Assembly: GCA_027450005.1 (NCBI GenBank)
Contig: DAIDKO010000115.1
Coordinates: 1 to 34,464 of the forward strand
Direction of reading: 5' to 3'
DNA from: Rhodanobacter sp.
Lineage (GTDB): Bacteria; Pseudomonadota; Gammaproteobacteria; Xanthomonadales; Rhodanobacteraceae
Length of the DNA stretch: 34,464 nt
In this document: positions 1 through 8,880 of the stretch, one piece after another
Layout of the letters: the number at the start of each line of letters is the position of its first letter
Numbering within the stretch: position 1 is the stretch's first letter
Notes under the pieces: generated by a model
Told to the model about the DNA's origin: nothing
Databases searched by the model: none
What the model saw: only the letters and a program-made list of their open reading frames with translations
Translations under genes and position numbers: made by a program

Positions 1-1160
<1,160 letters not shown>

Positions 1161-1185
1161 GTTGATTTCCTGCCCTCTTGATCTT

Positions 1186-1268
1186 TGCGTTCACGGGCGA
1201 ACGCAGAACCTTTGGAGAGTGCGGCCAGGGACGGCCGCCCTTTGGACTCTCGCGTTCAGCACGAACGC
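1186..1268 (-). promoter_or_regulatory. three hairpins in the rpsO-pnp spacer (probable pnp leader/processing region)
   Basis: Three stem-loops lie back to back in the 113-bp spacer. In minus-strand order they are: 1268-1252 (GCGTTC/GAACGC), 1251-1215 (outer stem GAGAGT/ACTCTC, inner stem GCGGCC/GGCCGC) and 1205-1186 (TGCGTTC/GAACGCA). The outer two share the same GCGTTC...GAACGC core. None is followed by a clean T run, so they look less like a strong terminator than like the structured leader upstream of pnp. In E. coli the equivalent leader is cut by RNase III and lets PNPase repress itself. The hairpins are seen; the regulatory role is inferred from that parallel. Confidence 0.6.
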
Positions 1269-1273
1269 AAAAG

Positions 1274-1543
1274 TTACCTCCGCAGGCCGAGGCGCTCGAT
1301 CAGGCTCTGGTAACGAGCCAGGTCGTGGTCCTTGAGGTAGGCAAGCAGGCTCTTGCGGCGGTTCACCAGCTTCAGCAGGCCGCGGCGGGAGTGGTGATCC
1401 TGCTTGTGCGACTTGAAGTGATCGGTGAGGTGATCGATACGGGCGGACAGCAGCGCCACCTGCACTTCGGTGGAGCCGGTGTCGTTCGGCACGCGGCCGA
1501 AGTCAGCGATGATCTTGCCGGTCTGTTCTGCGGTAAGCGACAT
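1274..1543 (-). CDS. rpsO: 30S ribosomal protein S15
   Basis: S15 binds the central domain of 16S rRNA early in 30S assembly. The start at 1543 gives 89 residues, exactly the family length. It begins [12 protein letters not shown] and contains [13 protein letters not shown], the conserved [12 protein letters not shown] segment and the ending IERLGLRR. An in-frame ATG 17 codons upstream is rejected because it would add a non-conserved tail read through an upstream hairpin. An AGG ribosome site precedes the chosen start. The gene sits between truB and pnp as in E. coli. Unusually, a group II intron remnant and a long hairpin separate it from truB, so it may depend on its own promoter or on readthrough. 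Confidence 0.97.
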   Translation of the reverse strand: MSLTAEQTGKIIADFGRVPNDTGSTEVQVALLSARIDHLTDHFKSHKQDHHSRRGLLKLVNRRKSLLAYLKDHDLARYQSLIERLGLRR

Positions 1544-1572
1544 GGTGATACCTGTTTCCTTGAAAAGGCGAT

Positions 1573-1620
1573 GCGAAGCTTGCGTTTGCGCCATCGGGAT
1601 GACGCAAACGAAAGCTTCGC
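1573..1620 (-). promoter_or_regulatory. long hairpin in the rpsO leader
   Basis: A 48-nt near-perfect inverted repeat lies 29 bp upstream of the rpsO start. The arms are GCGAAGCTT/AAGCTTCGC (9 bp), one T-C mismatch, then CGTTTGCGTCAT/ATGGCGCAAACG (12 bp with one G-U pair), around a 4-nt loop. It leaves the ribosome site exposed just downstream. S15 represses its own mRNA through a structured leader in several bacteria, which makes this a candidate control element. It could instead be a processing site or a terminator relic. Confidence 0.45.
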
Positions 1621-1643
1621 CTATGGGATGAAAGTGTCGGAAA

Positions 1644-1900
1644 GTGGGTTGGGATGAGCCATTGCTGGCTCACCCCTCCCTAAGAACCGTGTGTGCGACT
1701 TGTCATCGCACACGGCTCCAATTTGACGAAGCTCCTGTCAGGGTGCCGGATTCTTGACTGTCAGACTCAGGCGATGAACCTGCGTACGGCAGAAGGGGTG
1801 CAATAATACCCGATTAGAAAACGCGTTTGTACCGCCCAGCACCCGCAACTGCAGGTGATGGTCGTGCCAGCCGGTCTCTCTCAACAAGGGTGATGGGGAG
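1644..1900 (-). mobile_element. group II intron remnant (3' end: HNH fragment, domains V and VI)
   Basis: Domain V is at 1718-1684: GAGCCGTGT pairs with ACACGGTTC, a GCGAT/GTCGC upper stem follows, and there is the usual 2-nt AC bulge. Domain VI is at 1680-1644: an 11-bp stem with a GCAA loop, then an A-rich internal bulge whose As lie 6-7 nt before the 3' end, matching the branch-point position, then GGG/CCC and a terminal AC. Upstream is the tail of an intron-encoded HNH endonuclease. Only about 255 bp survive between truB and rpsO; the ribozyme's 5' domains and the reverse transcriptase are gone. The left (5') boundary of the remnant is not sharp and may reach the truB stop. It cannot splice or move by itself. 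Confidence 0.8.
1738..1881 (-). pseudogene. C-terminal HNH endonuclease fragment of a group II intron-encoded protein
   Basis: This 47-codon frame ends at TGA 1738-1740, 19 bp before domain V. It reads RETGWHDHH, then LGG, then NRVLLHPFCRTQVH, and ends TVKNPAP. That is the H-H...N...H pattern of the HNH nuclease at the C terminus of many bacterial intron reverse transcriptases, which typically carry a close variant of ETGWHDHH and NRVLLHP.CH..VH. Just upstream, a PITLV stretch typical of the preceding part appears in a different frame (about 1897-1883), suggesting a frameshift. There is no start codon or reverse transcriptase domain, so it is a relic. Confidence 0.72.
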
Positions 1901-1910
1901 CGCCCGGGCT

Positions 1911-2840
1911 TCACGGCGGCGGCAGGTTGAAGCCCCGCAGGATGCGGCTGCGTCCGTCCGCGTCCAGCTCCAGCAAGGCCAGCAGGGCGCCGTCGCCGGC
2001 GAACGCGGCATGCGGTCCGCGGGCCCCGGCCACCACGATCGGCTGGCCGCGGGCGATGGCCTGGCTCTGCGCCTCGTCGAGCTGCAGCCTGGGCCAGTCG
2101 ACCACCCCCGCCGCCACCGGCAGCAGCCACGCCAGCAGAACCACGTCGCCCAGCCCGGCCGCCTGCTCCAGTTCGGCCAGGGTGACCATGCGCGGCGTGC
2201 GGAACGGCTCCACCCACTCCCGCCGCAAGGCGGTGAGGTGGGCACCGCAGCCCAGCGCCTCGCCCAGGTCCACAGCCAGAGAACGTATGTAGGTGCCCGA
2301 TCCGCACTCCACCTCGAGCACCAAGGTATCCGCCGTACGCGACAACAGCTCCAGCCGATGGACCTCGACCTCGCGCGGCGGCGCTTCCACGACCTCGCCG
2401 CGACGCGCCTTGAGGTACAGCCGCTCGCCGCCCTGCTTGAGCGCCGAGTAGGCCGGCGGCACCTGCACGATGCGACCGCGAAGCGGCGCCAGCGCCGCCT
2501 CGATGGCGGCATCGTCCAGCGCGGGCACCGCCCGCTCGCGCAGCACTTCACCCTCGCGATCCGCGGTGACGGTGGTGACGCCCAGACGGCAGGTGGCCCG
2601 GTACGCCTTGCGGGCGCCGAGCAGGTTGCCGGCCAGCTTGGTGGCTTCGCCGAAGCACAGTGGCAGCAGGCCGGTGGCCATCGGATCGAGCGCGCCGGTG
2701 TGGCCGCCCTTGGCGGCGCGGAACAGGCGGCGCACTTCCTGCAGGGCCTGGTTGGAACTCAGGCCCTCGGGTTTGTCGAGCAGCACGATGCCGTGCAGGT
2801 CGCGCCAAGCGATGCGGGGGAGCTTGCGTTCGCGGGGCAT
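1911..2840 (-). CDS. truB: tRNA pseudouridine(55) synthase
   Basis: TruB converts U55 in the T-loop of tRNAs to pseudouridine and helps tRNA fold. The 309-residue product begins [20 protein letters not shown]. It carries the catalytic motif [12 protein letters not shown], with Asp52 as nucleophile, then the YSALK motif in [11 protein letters not shown] and [14 protein letters not shown]-terminal domain with a PUA-like RGF end closes it ([10 protein letters not shown]). The start at 2840 lies 10 bp after the rbfA stop, so the two are translationally close. A longer upstream reading into rbfA in another frame lacks TruB similarity. Downstream lies the intron remnant instead of rpsO directly. 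Confidence 0.96.
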   Translation of the reverse strand: MPRERKLPRIAWRDLHGIVLLDKPEGLSSNQALQEVRRLFRAAKGGHTGALDPMATGLLPLCFGEATKLAGNLLGARKAYRATCRLGVTTVTADREGEVLRERAVPALDDAAIEAALAPLRGRIVQVPPAYSALKQGGERLYLKARRGEVVEAPPREVEVHRLELLSRTADTLVLEVECGSGTYIRSLAVDLGEALGCGAHLTALRREWVEPFRTPRMVTLAELEQAAGLGDVVLLAWLLPVAAGVVDWPRLQLDEAQSQAIARGQPIVVAGARGPHAAFAGDGALLALLELDADGRSRILRGFNLPPP

Positions 2841-2850
2841 GAAACTCGGG

Positions 2851-3219
2851 TCAGGATCCGTCCGATGGCGCGGCGTCGCCCGCGTCGCGCAACAGCGCGT
2901 CGATGCGTTCTCCCTTGTCCACCGAGTCGTCGTATTTGAAGCGCAGCTCCGGCACGCGGCGCAGCCGCATGCTGCGCGACAGGCTGCGGCGGAACTCACC
3001 GGCCAGGGCGTTGAGCGCCTTCACCGCCGTGACCGACTGCTCGGGCAGCAGCGCAGTCACCCATACCGCGGCGAAATCGAGGTCGCGGCTCACTTCCACG
3101 TCCGAGACGCTGCACGACGGCAGGCCGTGGTCGCGCACGGCGGCGTGCACCAGCAGGCCCAGCTCGCGGCGCAGTTCGGCGCCTACACGGTCGGTACGTT
3201 TGAAGTCGCGGGAGGGCAT
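2851..3219 (-). CDS. rbfA: 30S ribosome-binding factor A
   Basis: RbfA is a small KH-fold protein that binds pre-30S subunits and assists 16S rRNA 5'-end maturation and cold adaptation. The product is 122 residues, starting [20 protein letters not shown], which aligns with the conserved N-terminal helix of the family. Typical downstream segments are [40 protein letters not shown] and an acidic tail. The start at 3219 was preferred to an ATG 11 codons upstream because it fits the family. The ribosome site is weak. The gene sits between infB and truB as usual, but a 189-bp spacer full of hairpins precedes it. Confidence 0.93.
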   Translation of the reverse strand: MPSRDFKRTDRVGAELRRELGLLVHAAVRDHGLPSCSVSDVEVSRDLDFAAVWVTALLPEQSVTAVKALNALAGEFRRSLSRSMRLRRVPELRFKYDDSVDKGERIDALLRDAGDAAPSDGS

Positions 3220-3272
3220 GGTCGATATCGTGACAGGAAAGCAAAAAAGCAAAGCGCGTTACTGATGTCCAG

Positions 3273-3422
3273 AAAGTGCTGTCCTGCACTTTTTTGGCTC
3301 GGCGCGCCGGGCTTCGCCCGTCGCACCTCCGCCGAAGCTGCGGCTCAACCGCAGCTTCGCGTGCGGCCATCCATGGCCGCGCCCGTACCCTGTAACGCCC
3401 TTTGGGCGTTACAGGGTACGGG
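3273..3422 (-). repeat. series of five inverted repeats in the infB-rbfA spacer
   Basis: In transcription order the stems are: 3422-3382 (19-bp perfect arms around a 3-nt loop, including the infB stop codon), 3380-3363 (GCGGCCA/TGGCCGC), 3359-3333 (11-bp CGAAGCTGCGG arms), 3320-3308 (CGGGC/GCCCG) and 3292-3273 (AAAGTGC/GCACTTT). Together they occupy most of the 189-bp spacer. They may act as mRNA 3'-end protection for infB, RNase processing sites, attenuators or REP-like dispersed elements. The structure is seen; the function is unknown. Confidence 0.75.
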
Positions 3423-6210
3423 CCACCTCGATACGCTCGAAGCACTCGATCTGGTCGCCGACCTTGACGTCGTTGTACTGCTTCACGGCGATACCGCATT
3501 CCATGCCGTTGCGCACTTCGTCGACCAGGTCCTTGAAGCGGCGGAGCGACTCCAGCTCGCCCTCGAACACCACTGTATTGTCACGCAACACGCGGATCGG
3601 CTTGCTGCGCTTGACATGGCCTTCGGTGACCATGCAGCCGGCGACCGCGCCGAACTTGGAGCTGCGGAACACCTCGCGCACCTGGGCGATGCCGAGGATC
3701 TCCTCGCGGATCTCCACGCCCAGCAGGCCGGATGCCGCCTGCTTCACCTGGTCGATCACGTCGTAGATGATCGAGAAATAGCGCACATCGAGGCCGGCGG
3801 TGTCGATCACCTTGCGCGCCGAAGCGTCGGCGCGTACGTTGAAGCCAATCACCAGCGCCTTGGAGGCGGCGGCCAGGGTGGCGTCGGACTCGGTGATGCC
3901 GCCGACACCGGCAGCAATCACGTTGACCTTGACGTTCTCGTTGCCGATCGCGCTGAGCGATTCGCGCAGCGCCTCGACCGAGCCCTGCACGTCGGCCTTG
4001 ACCAGGATATTGAGCGTCTGCTGGCCGGTACCCTGACCCATCTGCGCCATGATGTCCTCGAGGCGGTTGGCCTTGCTGACCATGCGCGTCTCGCGGCGCT
4101 TCAGCTGGCGCTCGGCGGCCACCTGCTTGGCCAGCTTCTCGTCGGCCACCACCACGAAATCGTCGCCCGCTTCCGGCACGCCGGAAAGGCCCAGCACCTG
4201 TACCGGGATCGACGGGCCAGCTTCCTGCACGGTCTTGCCGGTTTCGTCGACCAGCGCGCGCATGCGGCCGTACTCCACGCCGCAGACCACGAAGTCGCCG
4301 CGCTTCAGCGTGCCCTGCTGCACCAGCACCGTAGCCACCGGGCCGCGGCCCTTGTCCAGGCTGGATTCGATCACCACGCCCGAGGCGGCACCGTCGACCA
4401 CCGCGGTGAGTTCCATCACCTCGGCCTGCACCGAAATCGCGTCGAGCAGTGCGTCGATGCCCATGCCGGTCTTGGCCGACACCGGTACGAACGGCGTGTC
4501 GCCGCCCCACTCTTCCGGTATCACTTCGAGGTTACCGAGGCCCTGCTTGACGTGGTCCGGGTTGGCGTCGGCCTTGTCCATCTTGTTGAGCGCCACGATC
4601 AGCGGCACCTTGGCCGCCTGCGCGTGCTTCACGGCCTCGGCGGTCTGCGGCATCACGCCATCGTCGGCCGCCACCACCAGCACCACGATGTCGGTGGACT
4701 GCGCGCCGCGGGCGCGCATCGCGGTGAACGCGGCGTGGCCCGGGGTGTCGAGGAAGGTGATCACGCCCTTCGGCGTCTCCACGTGATAGGCGCCGATGTG
4801 CTGGGTGATGCCGCCGGCTTCGCCCGAAGCGACCTTGGTGCGGCGGATGTAGTCGAGCAGCGAGGTCTTGCCGTGGTCGACGTGACCCATGATGGTGACC
4901 ACCGGCGGACGCGGGTGCTTCTCGCCCTCCAGCTCCACGCTTTGGGTGTGTGCGGCCAGTGCGGCCTCGGCGTTGTTGGCATTGGCCTCGACCACCTTGT
5001 GGCCGAGCTCCTCCACCACCAGCGTCGCGGTGTCGCGATCGATGGTCTGGTTGATGGTCGCCATCACGCCCATCTTGAACAGCGCCTTGACCACCTCGGA
5101 GCCCTTGACCGCCATCTTCTGCGCCAGCTCGGCGACGACGTTGGCGTCGCCCACCACCACCTCGCGCACGACAGCGGCGGTGGGACGGGTGAAGCCATGC
5201 GCGCCGGACGCCGGCGTGCCGCCGCGCACGGCCTCGCGGGCAGCGCCCTTGACCGGCTTGCCGCGCTTGCCGCTGGAGCGGCGGGCGCGATCGGCGTCGC
5301 TCAAATGCAACTCGCCTGCGGCGAAGCGCTTGCCGCCAGCCACGTCCTCGCGATCGCGGCCGCCATGGCGGGATTTGCCTCGCGCATCGCCCGCCGCGGC
5401 AGGCGCTGCGGCACGTGCCGCAGCCGGTGCGGGGGCCGGTGCAGGTGCGGGCGCCGGCTTGACCAGCTTCTCGCGCTTGCGCGGCTCATGCACCTGCGGA
5501 ACGATCATGCCCAGGCCGCGCGTATCGAGGCGCTGCACCACCGGCTGGGCCGGCTCGGCGACATCGCCGCCACTCGCCGGCAATTCCGCTTGCGGAACGG
5601 GTTCGGAAACACTTTCTTCTGGCTCGACGCCCGGCTCGTCAGCGGTGACGGCGACGTGCGCCGCCTCGGCCGCGGCCTCGGCTTCGCGGCGACGCTCCTC
5701 GGCCTGCTCCTGGGCCTGGCGACGTTCCTCCTGCTCGCGCTGCTGTGCTTCCTGCCTGCGCTGCTCGGCCTCGCGGCGATCGTGCTCTTCCTGCGCGCGC
5801 TGTTCGCGCGATTCGGCAAGCTTGCGCACGGCCTCTTCGCGCTCCGGCTCGACGCTCGCTTCCTCCGCGATCACGCTGCGCTTGACGTAGGTACGCTTGG
5901 CGCGCACCTCGATGTTCACCGTCTTCGCGGTGGCCGCGGCACCGCGGCCGCCCGGCGTGGAAACCTTCAGTTCGCCGACCACGCGGCGTTTCAGCGTGAT
6001 CTGGCGCGGTGCACTGTCGGCGGCCTCGGCCGCCGGCTCACCCTTGCCGTGGGTGCGACGCAGGAAGCCCAGCAGCTTCATGCGCTCGGTGGTGCTGATG
6101 AGTTGATCGGGCTTGGAGAAATTCATGCCGGCTTCGGCAAGCTGCGCGAGCAGCTTGTCCATCGGCAATTTCACCTGCTCGGCAAGTTGTTTGATCGTGA
6201 TGTCCGACAT
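3409..6210 (-). CDS. infB: translation initiation factor IF-2
   Basis: IF-2 is the GTPase that delivers fMet-tRNA to the 30S subunit and promotes 50S joining. The product is 933 residues. The IF2 N-terminal domain spans about residues 1-55 ([20 protein letters not shown]). A long charged and Ala/Pro-rich linker follows (about 90-340, with many Glu/Arg/Gln and an [10 protein letters not shown] stretch). The G domain has GHVDHGKTS (about 441), GGITQ, DTPG (about 487), NKMD (about 540) and SAKT (about 575). Domains II, III and the fMet-tRNA-binding C2 domain complete it. The start at 6210 is chosen because the family motif begins there; an upstream ATG adds 22 basic residues unlike IF-2. The stop lies inside a 19-bp inverted repeat. 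Confidence 0.97.
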   Translation of the reverse strand: MSDITIKQLAEQVKLPMDKLLAQLAEAGMNFSKPDQLISTTERMKLLGFLRRTHGKGEPAAEAADSAPRQITLKRRVVGELKVSTPGGRGAAATAKTVNIEVRAKRTYVKRSVIAEEASVEPEREEAVRKLAESREQRAQEEHDRREAEQRRQEAQQREQEERRQAQEQAEERRREAEAAAEAAHVAVTADEPGVEPEESVSEPVPQAELPASGGDVAEPAQPVVQRLDTRGLGMIVPQVHEPRKREKLVKPAPAPAPAPAPAAARAAAPAAAGDARGKSRHGGRDREDVAGGKRFAAGELHLSDADRARRSSGKRGKPVKGAAREAVRGGTPASGAHGFTRPTAAVVREVVVGDANVVAELAQKMAVKGSEVVKALFKMGVMATINQTIDRDTATLVVEELGHKVVEANANNAEAALAAHTQSVELEGEKHPRPPVVTIMGHVDHGKTSLLDYIRRTKVASGEAGGITQHIGAYHVETPKGVITFLDTPGHAAFTAMRARGAQSTDIVVLVVAADDGVMPQTAEAVKHAQAAKVPLIVALNKMDKADANPDHVKQGLGNLEVIPEEWGGDTPFVPVSAKTGMGIDALLDAISVQAEVMELTAVVDGAASGVVIESSLDKGRGPVATVLVQQGTLKRGDFVVCGVEYGRMRALVDETGKTVQEAGPSIPVQVLGLSGVPEAGDDFVVVADEKLAKQVAAERQLKRRETRMVSKANRLEDIMAQMGQGTGQQTLNILVKADVQGSVEALRESLSAIGNENVKVNVIAAGVGGITESDATLAAASKALVIGFNVRADASARKVIDTAGLDVRYFSIIYDVIDQVKQAASGLLGVEIREEILGIAQVREVFRSSKFGAVAGCMVTEGHVKRSKPIRVLRDNTVVFEGELESLRRFKDLVDEVRNGMECGIAVKQYNDVKVGDQIECFERIEVARTL

Positions 6211-6283
6211 CGTGTTGTTTCTCCGCCTTTCCCGCGCTTGTCGCCCGTGCGGCCGTTGCCGCGCGAACACCGCCATCCCTGGT

Positions 6284-6302
6284 GGAAGGCCAATGGCCTT
6301 CC
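6284..6302 (-). repeat. hairpin in the nusA-infB spacer
   Basis: A perfect 8-bp inverted repeat (GGAAGGCC, 3-nt loop, GGCCTTCC) lies in the 126-bp spacer between nusA and infB. A GC-rich GGCGCGCC stretch flanks it. There is no T run, so it is not an obvious terminator. It resembles the other short stems scattered between genes of this operon. Confidence 0.45.
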
Positions 6303-6336
6303 TCGGCGCGCCCGTCCGGGGCGCGGCCGTTCGCGG

Positions 6337-7842
6337 TTAGCCGCCCTTCTCCAGTTGCTCGATCATCGGCGCGCGCGCCGCCATGATCAGCGCTGCTGCC
6401 CGCTCTTCGGTCATGCCTTCGATGTCGATCAGGTCGTCCACCGCCTGGTCGGCGAGGTCGTCCACGCTGACCACCCCACGCGCCGCGAGCGCGTAGGCCG
6501 TCTCGTCGTCCATGCCATCGAGCGCCACCAGCTCCTCGCTGGGCTGGTGGCCATCGAGGTTCTCCTCGACGGCCAGCGCCTCGGTGAGCAGCGCATCGCG
6601 GGCGCGGGCGCGCAGCTCCTCGACGATGTCTTCGTCGAAGCCCTCCACCGCCAGCAGCTCGGCGCTGGGCACGTAGGCGATTTCCTCGACGCTGGAGAAG
6701 CCCTCCTGCACGAGGATGTTGGCGATCTCCTGGTCCACCTCGAGCTTTTCCATGAACAGGGTGCGGGCAGCCTCCTGCTCGGCCTCACTTTTGGCGGCGA
6801 CCTGGTCCTGTGTCATCACGTTGAGCTGCCAGCCGGTGAGCTTGCTGGCGAGGCGCACGTTCTGGCCGCCACGGCCGATCGCCTGGGACAGCTTGTCCTC
6901 GGCCACCGCGATGTCCATCGAGTGCTTGTCCTCGTCCATGATGATGGACTGCACCTCGGCCGGTGCCATCGCGTTGATGACGAACTGCGCCTGGTTCTCG
7001 TGCCACAGGATGATGTCCACGCGCTCGCCGTTGAGGTCGTTGGACACCGCCTGCACGCGCGAACCGCGCATGCCGATGCACGCGCCGATGGGGTCGGTGC
7101 GGCTGTCGTGGGCCAGCACGGCGATCTTGGCGCGATCACCCGGATCGCGGGCGCAGCCCTTGATCTCGACCAGGCCCTGACCGACTTCCGGCACCTCGAG
7201 CTTGAACAGCTCGATCATGAATTCCGGTGCGGCGCGCGACACGAACAGCTGCGGTCCGCGCACTTCGGACTTCACTTCGTAGAGGTAGCCGCGCACGCGG
7301 TCGCCGACGCGCACGGATTCGCGCGGGATGGTCTTGTCGCGCGGGATGAAGGCCTCGGCGTTGCCGCCGAGGTCGAGGTAGATGTTGCCGCGCTCGACGC
7401 GCTTGACGATGCCGGTGATCAGCTCGCCCACGCGGTCCTTGTAGGCATCGACCACCTGCTGGCGCTCGGCTTCGCGCACCCGCTGCACGATCACCTGCTT
7501 GGCGGCCTGCGCGGCGATGCGGCCGAACTCGGCGTTCTCGATCTGGGTCTCGATGTATTCGCCCACCTGGGCGTCGGCGCGCTCATCCACCGCGTCCATC
7601 AGGCGCAGCTGGTAGAACGGCGACTCCATCTCGCCGTCGTCGGCGATGACTTCCCAGCGACGGAAGGTCTCGTAGTCGCCGGTGTCGTGGTCGATGGAAA
7701 CGCGAATGTCCGGCTCCTCGTCCGGATAGCGCTTCTTGGCAGCCGAAGCCAGCGCGGCCTCCATCGCTTCGAAGATCACTTCGCGCGGCACGCCCTTCTC
7801 GTTGGCAACGGCGTCGACCACCAGCAAAAGTTCTTTGCTCAT
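6337..7842 (-). CDS. nusA: transcription termination/antitermination factor NusA
   Basis: NusA binds RNA polymerase and nascent RNA and controls pausing, intrinsic termination and antitermination. The 501-residue product (E. coli 495) begins [18 protein letters not shown]. It has the RNAP-binding N-terminal domain (about 1-125), an S1 domain (about 135-200, [16 protein letters not shown]), KH1 ([18 protein letters not shown]) and KH2 with GRGG near residue 319 ([15 protein letters not shown]). Two acidic helix-hairpin-helix repeats end it. Those C-terminal AR repeats are present in gammaproteobacteria and mediate autoinhibition and alpha-CTD binding. The start at 7842 has GGAG eight bases upstream; an in-frame ATG further upstream would add an unrelated tail. 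Confidence 0.97.
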   Translation of the reverse strand: MSKELLLVVDAVANEKGVPREVIFEAMEAALASAAKKRYPDEEPDIRVSIDHDTGDYETFRRWEVIADDGEMESPFYQLRLMDAVDERADAQVGEYIETQIENAEFGRIAAQAAKQVIVQRVREAERQQVVDAYKDRVGELITGIVKRVERGNIYLDLGGNAEAFIPRDKTIPRESVRVGDRVRGYLYEVKSEVRGPQLFVSRAAPEFMIELFKLEVPEVGQGLVEIKGCARDPGDRAKIAVLAHDSRTDPIGACIGMRGSRVQAVSNDLNGERVDIILWHENQAQFVINAMAPAEVQSIIMDEDKHSMDIAVAEDKLSQAIGRGGQNVRLASKLTGWQLNVMTQDQVAAKSEAEQEAARTLFMEKLEVDQEIANILVQEGFSSVEEIAYVPSAELLAVEGFDEDIVEELRARARDALLTEALAVEENLDGHQPSEELVALDGMDDETAYALAARGVVSVDDLADQAVDDLIDIEGMTEERAAALIMAARAPMIEQLEKGG

Positions 7843-7909
7843 TGCTGCAGCTCCATGGGCGCCCTGATGGCGGCCAGTAAAATTTTGCATTCGTCCGTGA
7901 CTGCTTGGG

Positions 7910-7990
7910 TTAAGAAGCAGCCTCCCTGGCCGCACTTTTCAATTTTTCTGCTTCGTCCATGATCTTGGGTAGCAGGAAGCGACTGTCCAT
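7910..7990 (-). CDS. possible 26-residue small protein between rimP and nusA
   Basis: An ATG at 7990 follows GGGGAG (8003-7998) with 7-nt spacing, a better ribosome site than several genes here have. It opens a 26-codon frame ending in TAA. The peptide starts MDSRFLLPKIMDEAEKLK and continues as a charged, Ala-rich stretch likely to form an amphipathic helix. It lies 27 bp after the rimP stop and 67 bp before the nusA start, in the same direction. I do not recognise it. It could be a leader peptide affecting nusA, a small protein, or chance. Conservation of the frame across relatives would decide. Confidence 0.35.
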   Translation of the reverse strand: MDSRFLLPKIMDEAEKLKSAAREAAS

Positions 7991-8017
7991 GGTCGCGCTC
8001 CCCGATTCAATGCCGCC

Positions 8018-8560
8018 TCAATCAACCTTCTTCTTGCTGGGACCCTTGCCGGGCTTGGGCTTGGGTGCATAGCCAAGCTCCACCCAGTCCGGCACCACGC
8101 GGGCGCTTTCGACCTGCGCGTGGTCGAAGGCGAACACCTTGCCCTCGGCTTCCAGCGAGATGCGTTCGCCTTCCACCGCCAGCAGCTTGCCGCGAAGTCG
8201 GCGACGCCCTTCCAGCGGCGCGCGCAGCAGCAGCTTCACTTCCTGGCCGGTCACGCGCGCGAACTGCGCGGCGGTGAACAGCGGGCGGTCGATGCCAGGC
8301 GAAGAAACCTCCAGCACGTAGTGGCCGGGGATGGGATCCTCCACGTCCAGCAGCGCGGAAAGCTCGCGACTGGCCGCCTCGCAATCCTCGATGCCCACTT
8401 CGCGCCGCTCGCCATCGGCGGCAACCGCGCCTTCGGGGACATCCAGGTAGACGCGCAGCGTGCTCTGCCCCTGCGAGGGCAGGAACTCCACGCCCATGCA
8501 CTCCAGGCCGAGGTCGGCAAGGGCGGCGCTGAAACGTTGTGCGAGTGCGTGTGTATCCAT
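8018..8560 (-). CDS. rimP: ribosome maturation factor RimP
   Basis: RimP assists late 30S assembly, particularly of the S12/S19-containing particle. The product is 180 residues starting [18 protein letters not shown]. The N-terminal alpha/beta domain holds the conserved GVEF and LRVYLD strands, the central ISSPG-type motif appears as [12 protein letters not shown], and an SH3-like C-terminal domain follows. A lysine/proline-rich tail ([12 protein letters not shown]) is appended. Two ATGs stand in tandem at 8563 and 8560; 8560 has the better spacing from GGGA. It is the first protein gene of the nusA-pnp operon, downstream of metY and two terminator-like hairpins, as in E. coli. Confidence 0.94.
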   Translation of the reverse strand: MDTHALAQRFSAALADLGLECMGVEFLPSQGQSTLRVYLDVPEGAVAADGERREVGIEDCEAASRELSALLDVEDPIPGHYVLEVSSPGIDRPLFTAAQFARVTGQEVKLLLRAPLEGRRRLRGKLLAVEGERISLEAEGKVFAFDHAQVESARVVPDWVELGYAPKPKPGKGPSKKKVD

Positions 8561-8583
8561 CATGCATCCCAGATCGCGAAAAC

Positions 8584-8607
8584 AAAAAATGGGCTCAACG
8601 GCCCATT
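8584..8607 (-). terminator. intrinsic terminator or attenuator just upstream of rimP
   Basis: The minus strand reads ATGGGC, a 6-nt loop, GCCCAT, then a T-rich tract (six T, then G and four more T) from 8589 downward. This is a standard Rho-independent signature ending only about 24 bp before the rimP start. In E. coli two terminators separate metY from rimP and allow partial readthrough; this one and 8740-8719 fit that arrangement. It may be a NusA-sensitive attenuator, which is inference. Confidence 0.6.
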
Positions 8608-8718
8608 CCCTGCCCCTTGCCGGAGCGTCCTCGCCGATGTACCGACTCCAGGCAGCTCCTCGGACGTTCGCCAGCGGCAAGAAGCCGCGAAAAACGCGAC
8701 GCCGTCCTGGCGCCCAAC

Positions 8719-8740
8719 AAAAAAGCCTCACGAGGAGGCT
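8719..8740 (-). terminator. intrinsic terminator after tRNA-fMet
   Basis: The minus strand reads AGCCTC, a 5-nt loop, GAGGCT, then six T, 22 bp downstream of the tRNA CCA end. A weaker stem (CTTTCTTG/CAAGAAAG) lies between the tRNA and this hairpin and may form the tRNA trailer. It should end most metY transcripts. Confidence 0.78.
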
Positions 8741-8761
8741 TTCTTGTTCCAAGAAAGTATC

Positions 8762-8838
8762 TGGTAGCGGGGGCAGGATTCGAACCTGCGACCTTCGGGT
8801 TATGAGCCCGACGAGCTGCCAGACTGCTCCACCCCGCA
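8762..8838 (-). tRNA. metY: initiator tRNA-fMet (CAT anticodon)
   Basis: The 77-nt cloverleaf folds completely: acceptor TGCGGGG/CCCCGCT, D-stem GAGC/GCTC, anticodon stem TCGGG/CCCGA around CTCATAA, 5-nt variable loop, T-stem GCAGG/CCTGC with loop TTCGAAT, discriminator A and an encoded CCA. Three features mark it as initiator rather than elongator: no Watson-Crick pair at 1-72 (here U1/U72), three consecutive G-C pairs at the base of the anticodon stem, and an A11-U24 pair in the D-stem. Its place directly upstream of rimP-nusA-infB matches metY of E. coli, linking initiator tRNA with IF-2 in one locus. Confidence 0.97.
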
Positions 8839-8851
8839 TCAGAGTCCGAAG

Positions 8852-8880
8852 ATTCTAGCGAGGCTTACCATTTACCGCAA
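8852..8880 (-). promoter_or_regulatory. sigma-70 promoter of the metY tRNA gene
   Basis: A -35 TTGCGG (8880-8875) and a -10 TAGAAT (8857-8852) are separated by 17 bp. The -10 ends 13 bp before the mature tRNA 5' end, giving a leader of about 6 nt. A 9-bp inverted repeat (GCGAGGCTT/AAGCCTCGC, 8887-8858) covers the -35 and spacer; it may also be the 3'-end hairpin of the nuo transcript, which ends 28 bp upstream. Confidence 0.7.

Noticed and set aside
1800-1850. TATTAT preceded by a TACAAA-like hexamer as an rpsO promoter
   Set aside because: The sequence is explained as HNH-coding sequence of the intron remnant (the NRVLL codons), and the -35 match is poor.
5380-5480. Repetitive Ala/Pro codons in infB as a tandem DNA repeat or phase-variable tract
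   Set aside because: The stretch is the ordinary low-complexity linker of IF-2; the codons are varied and there is no perfect unit repeat long enough for slippage.
2470-7962. A plus-strand open frame of about 1,830 codons running opposite infB and nusA
   Set aside because: It is the antisense image of two well-recognised genes; in GC-rich DNA with biased third codon positions such mirror frames stay open. Its translation is rich in His/Leu/Arg/Gly with no recognisable domain.
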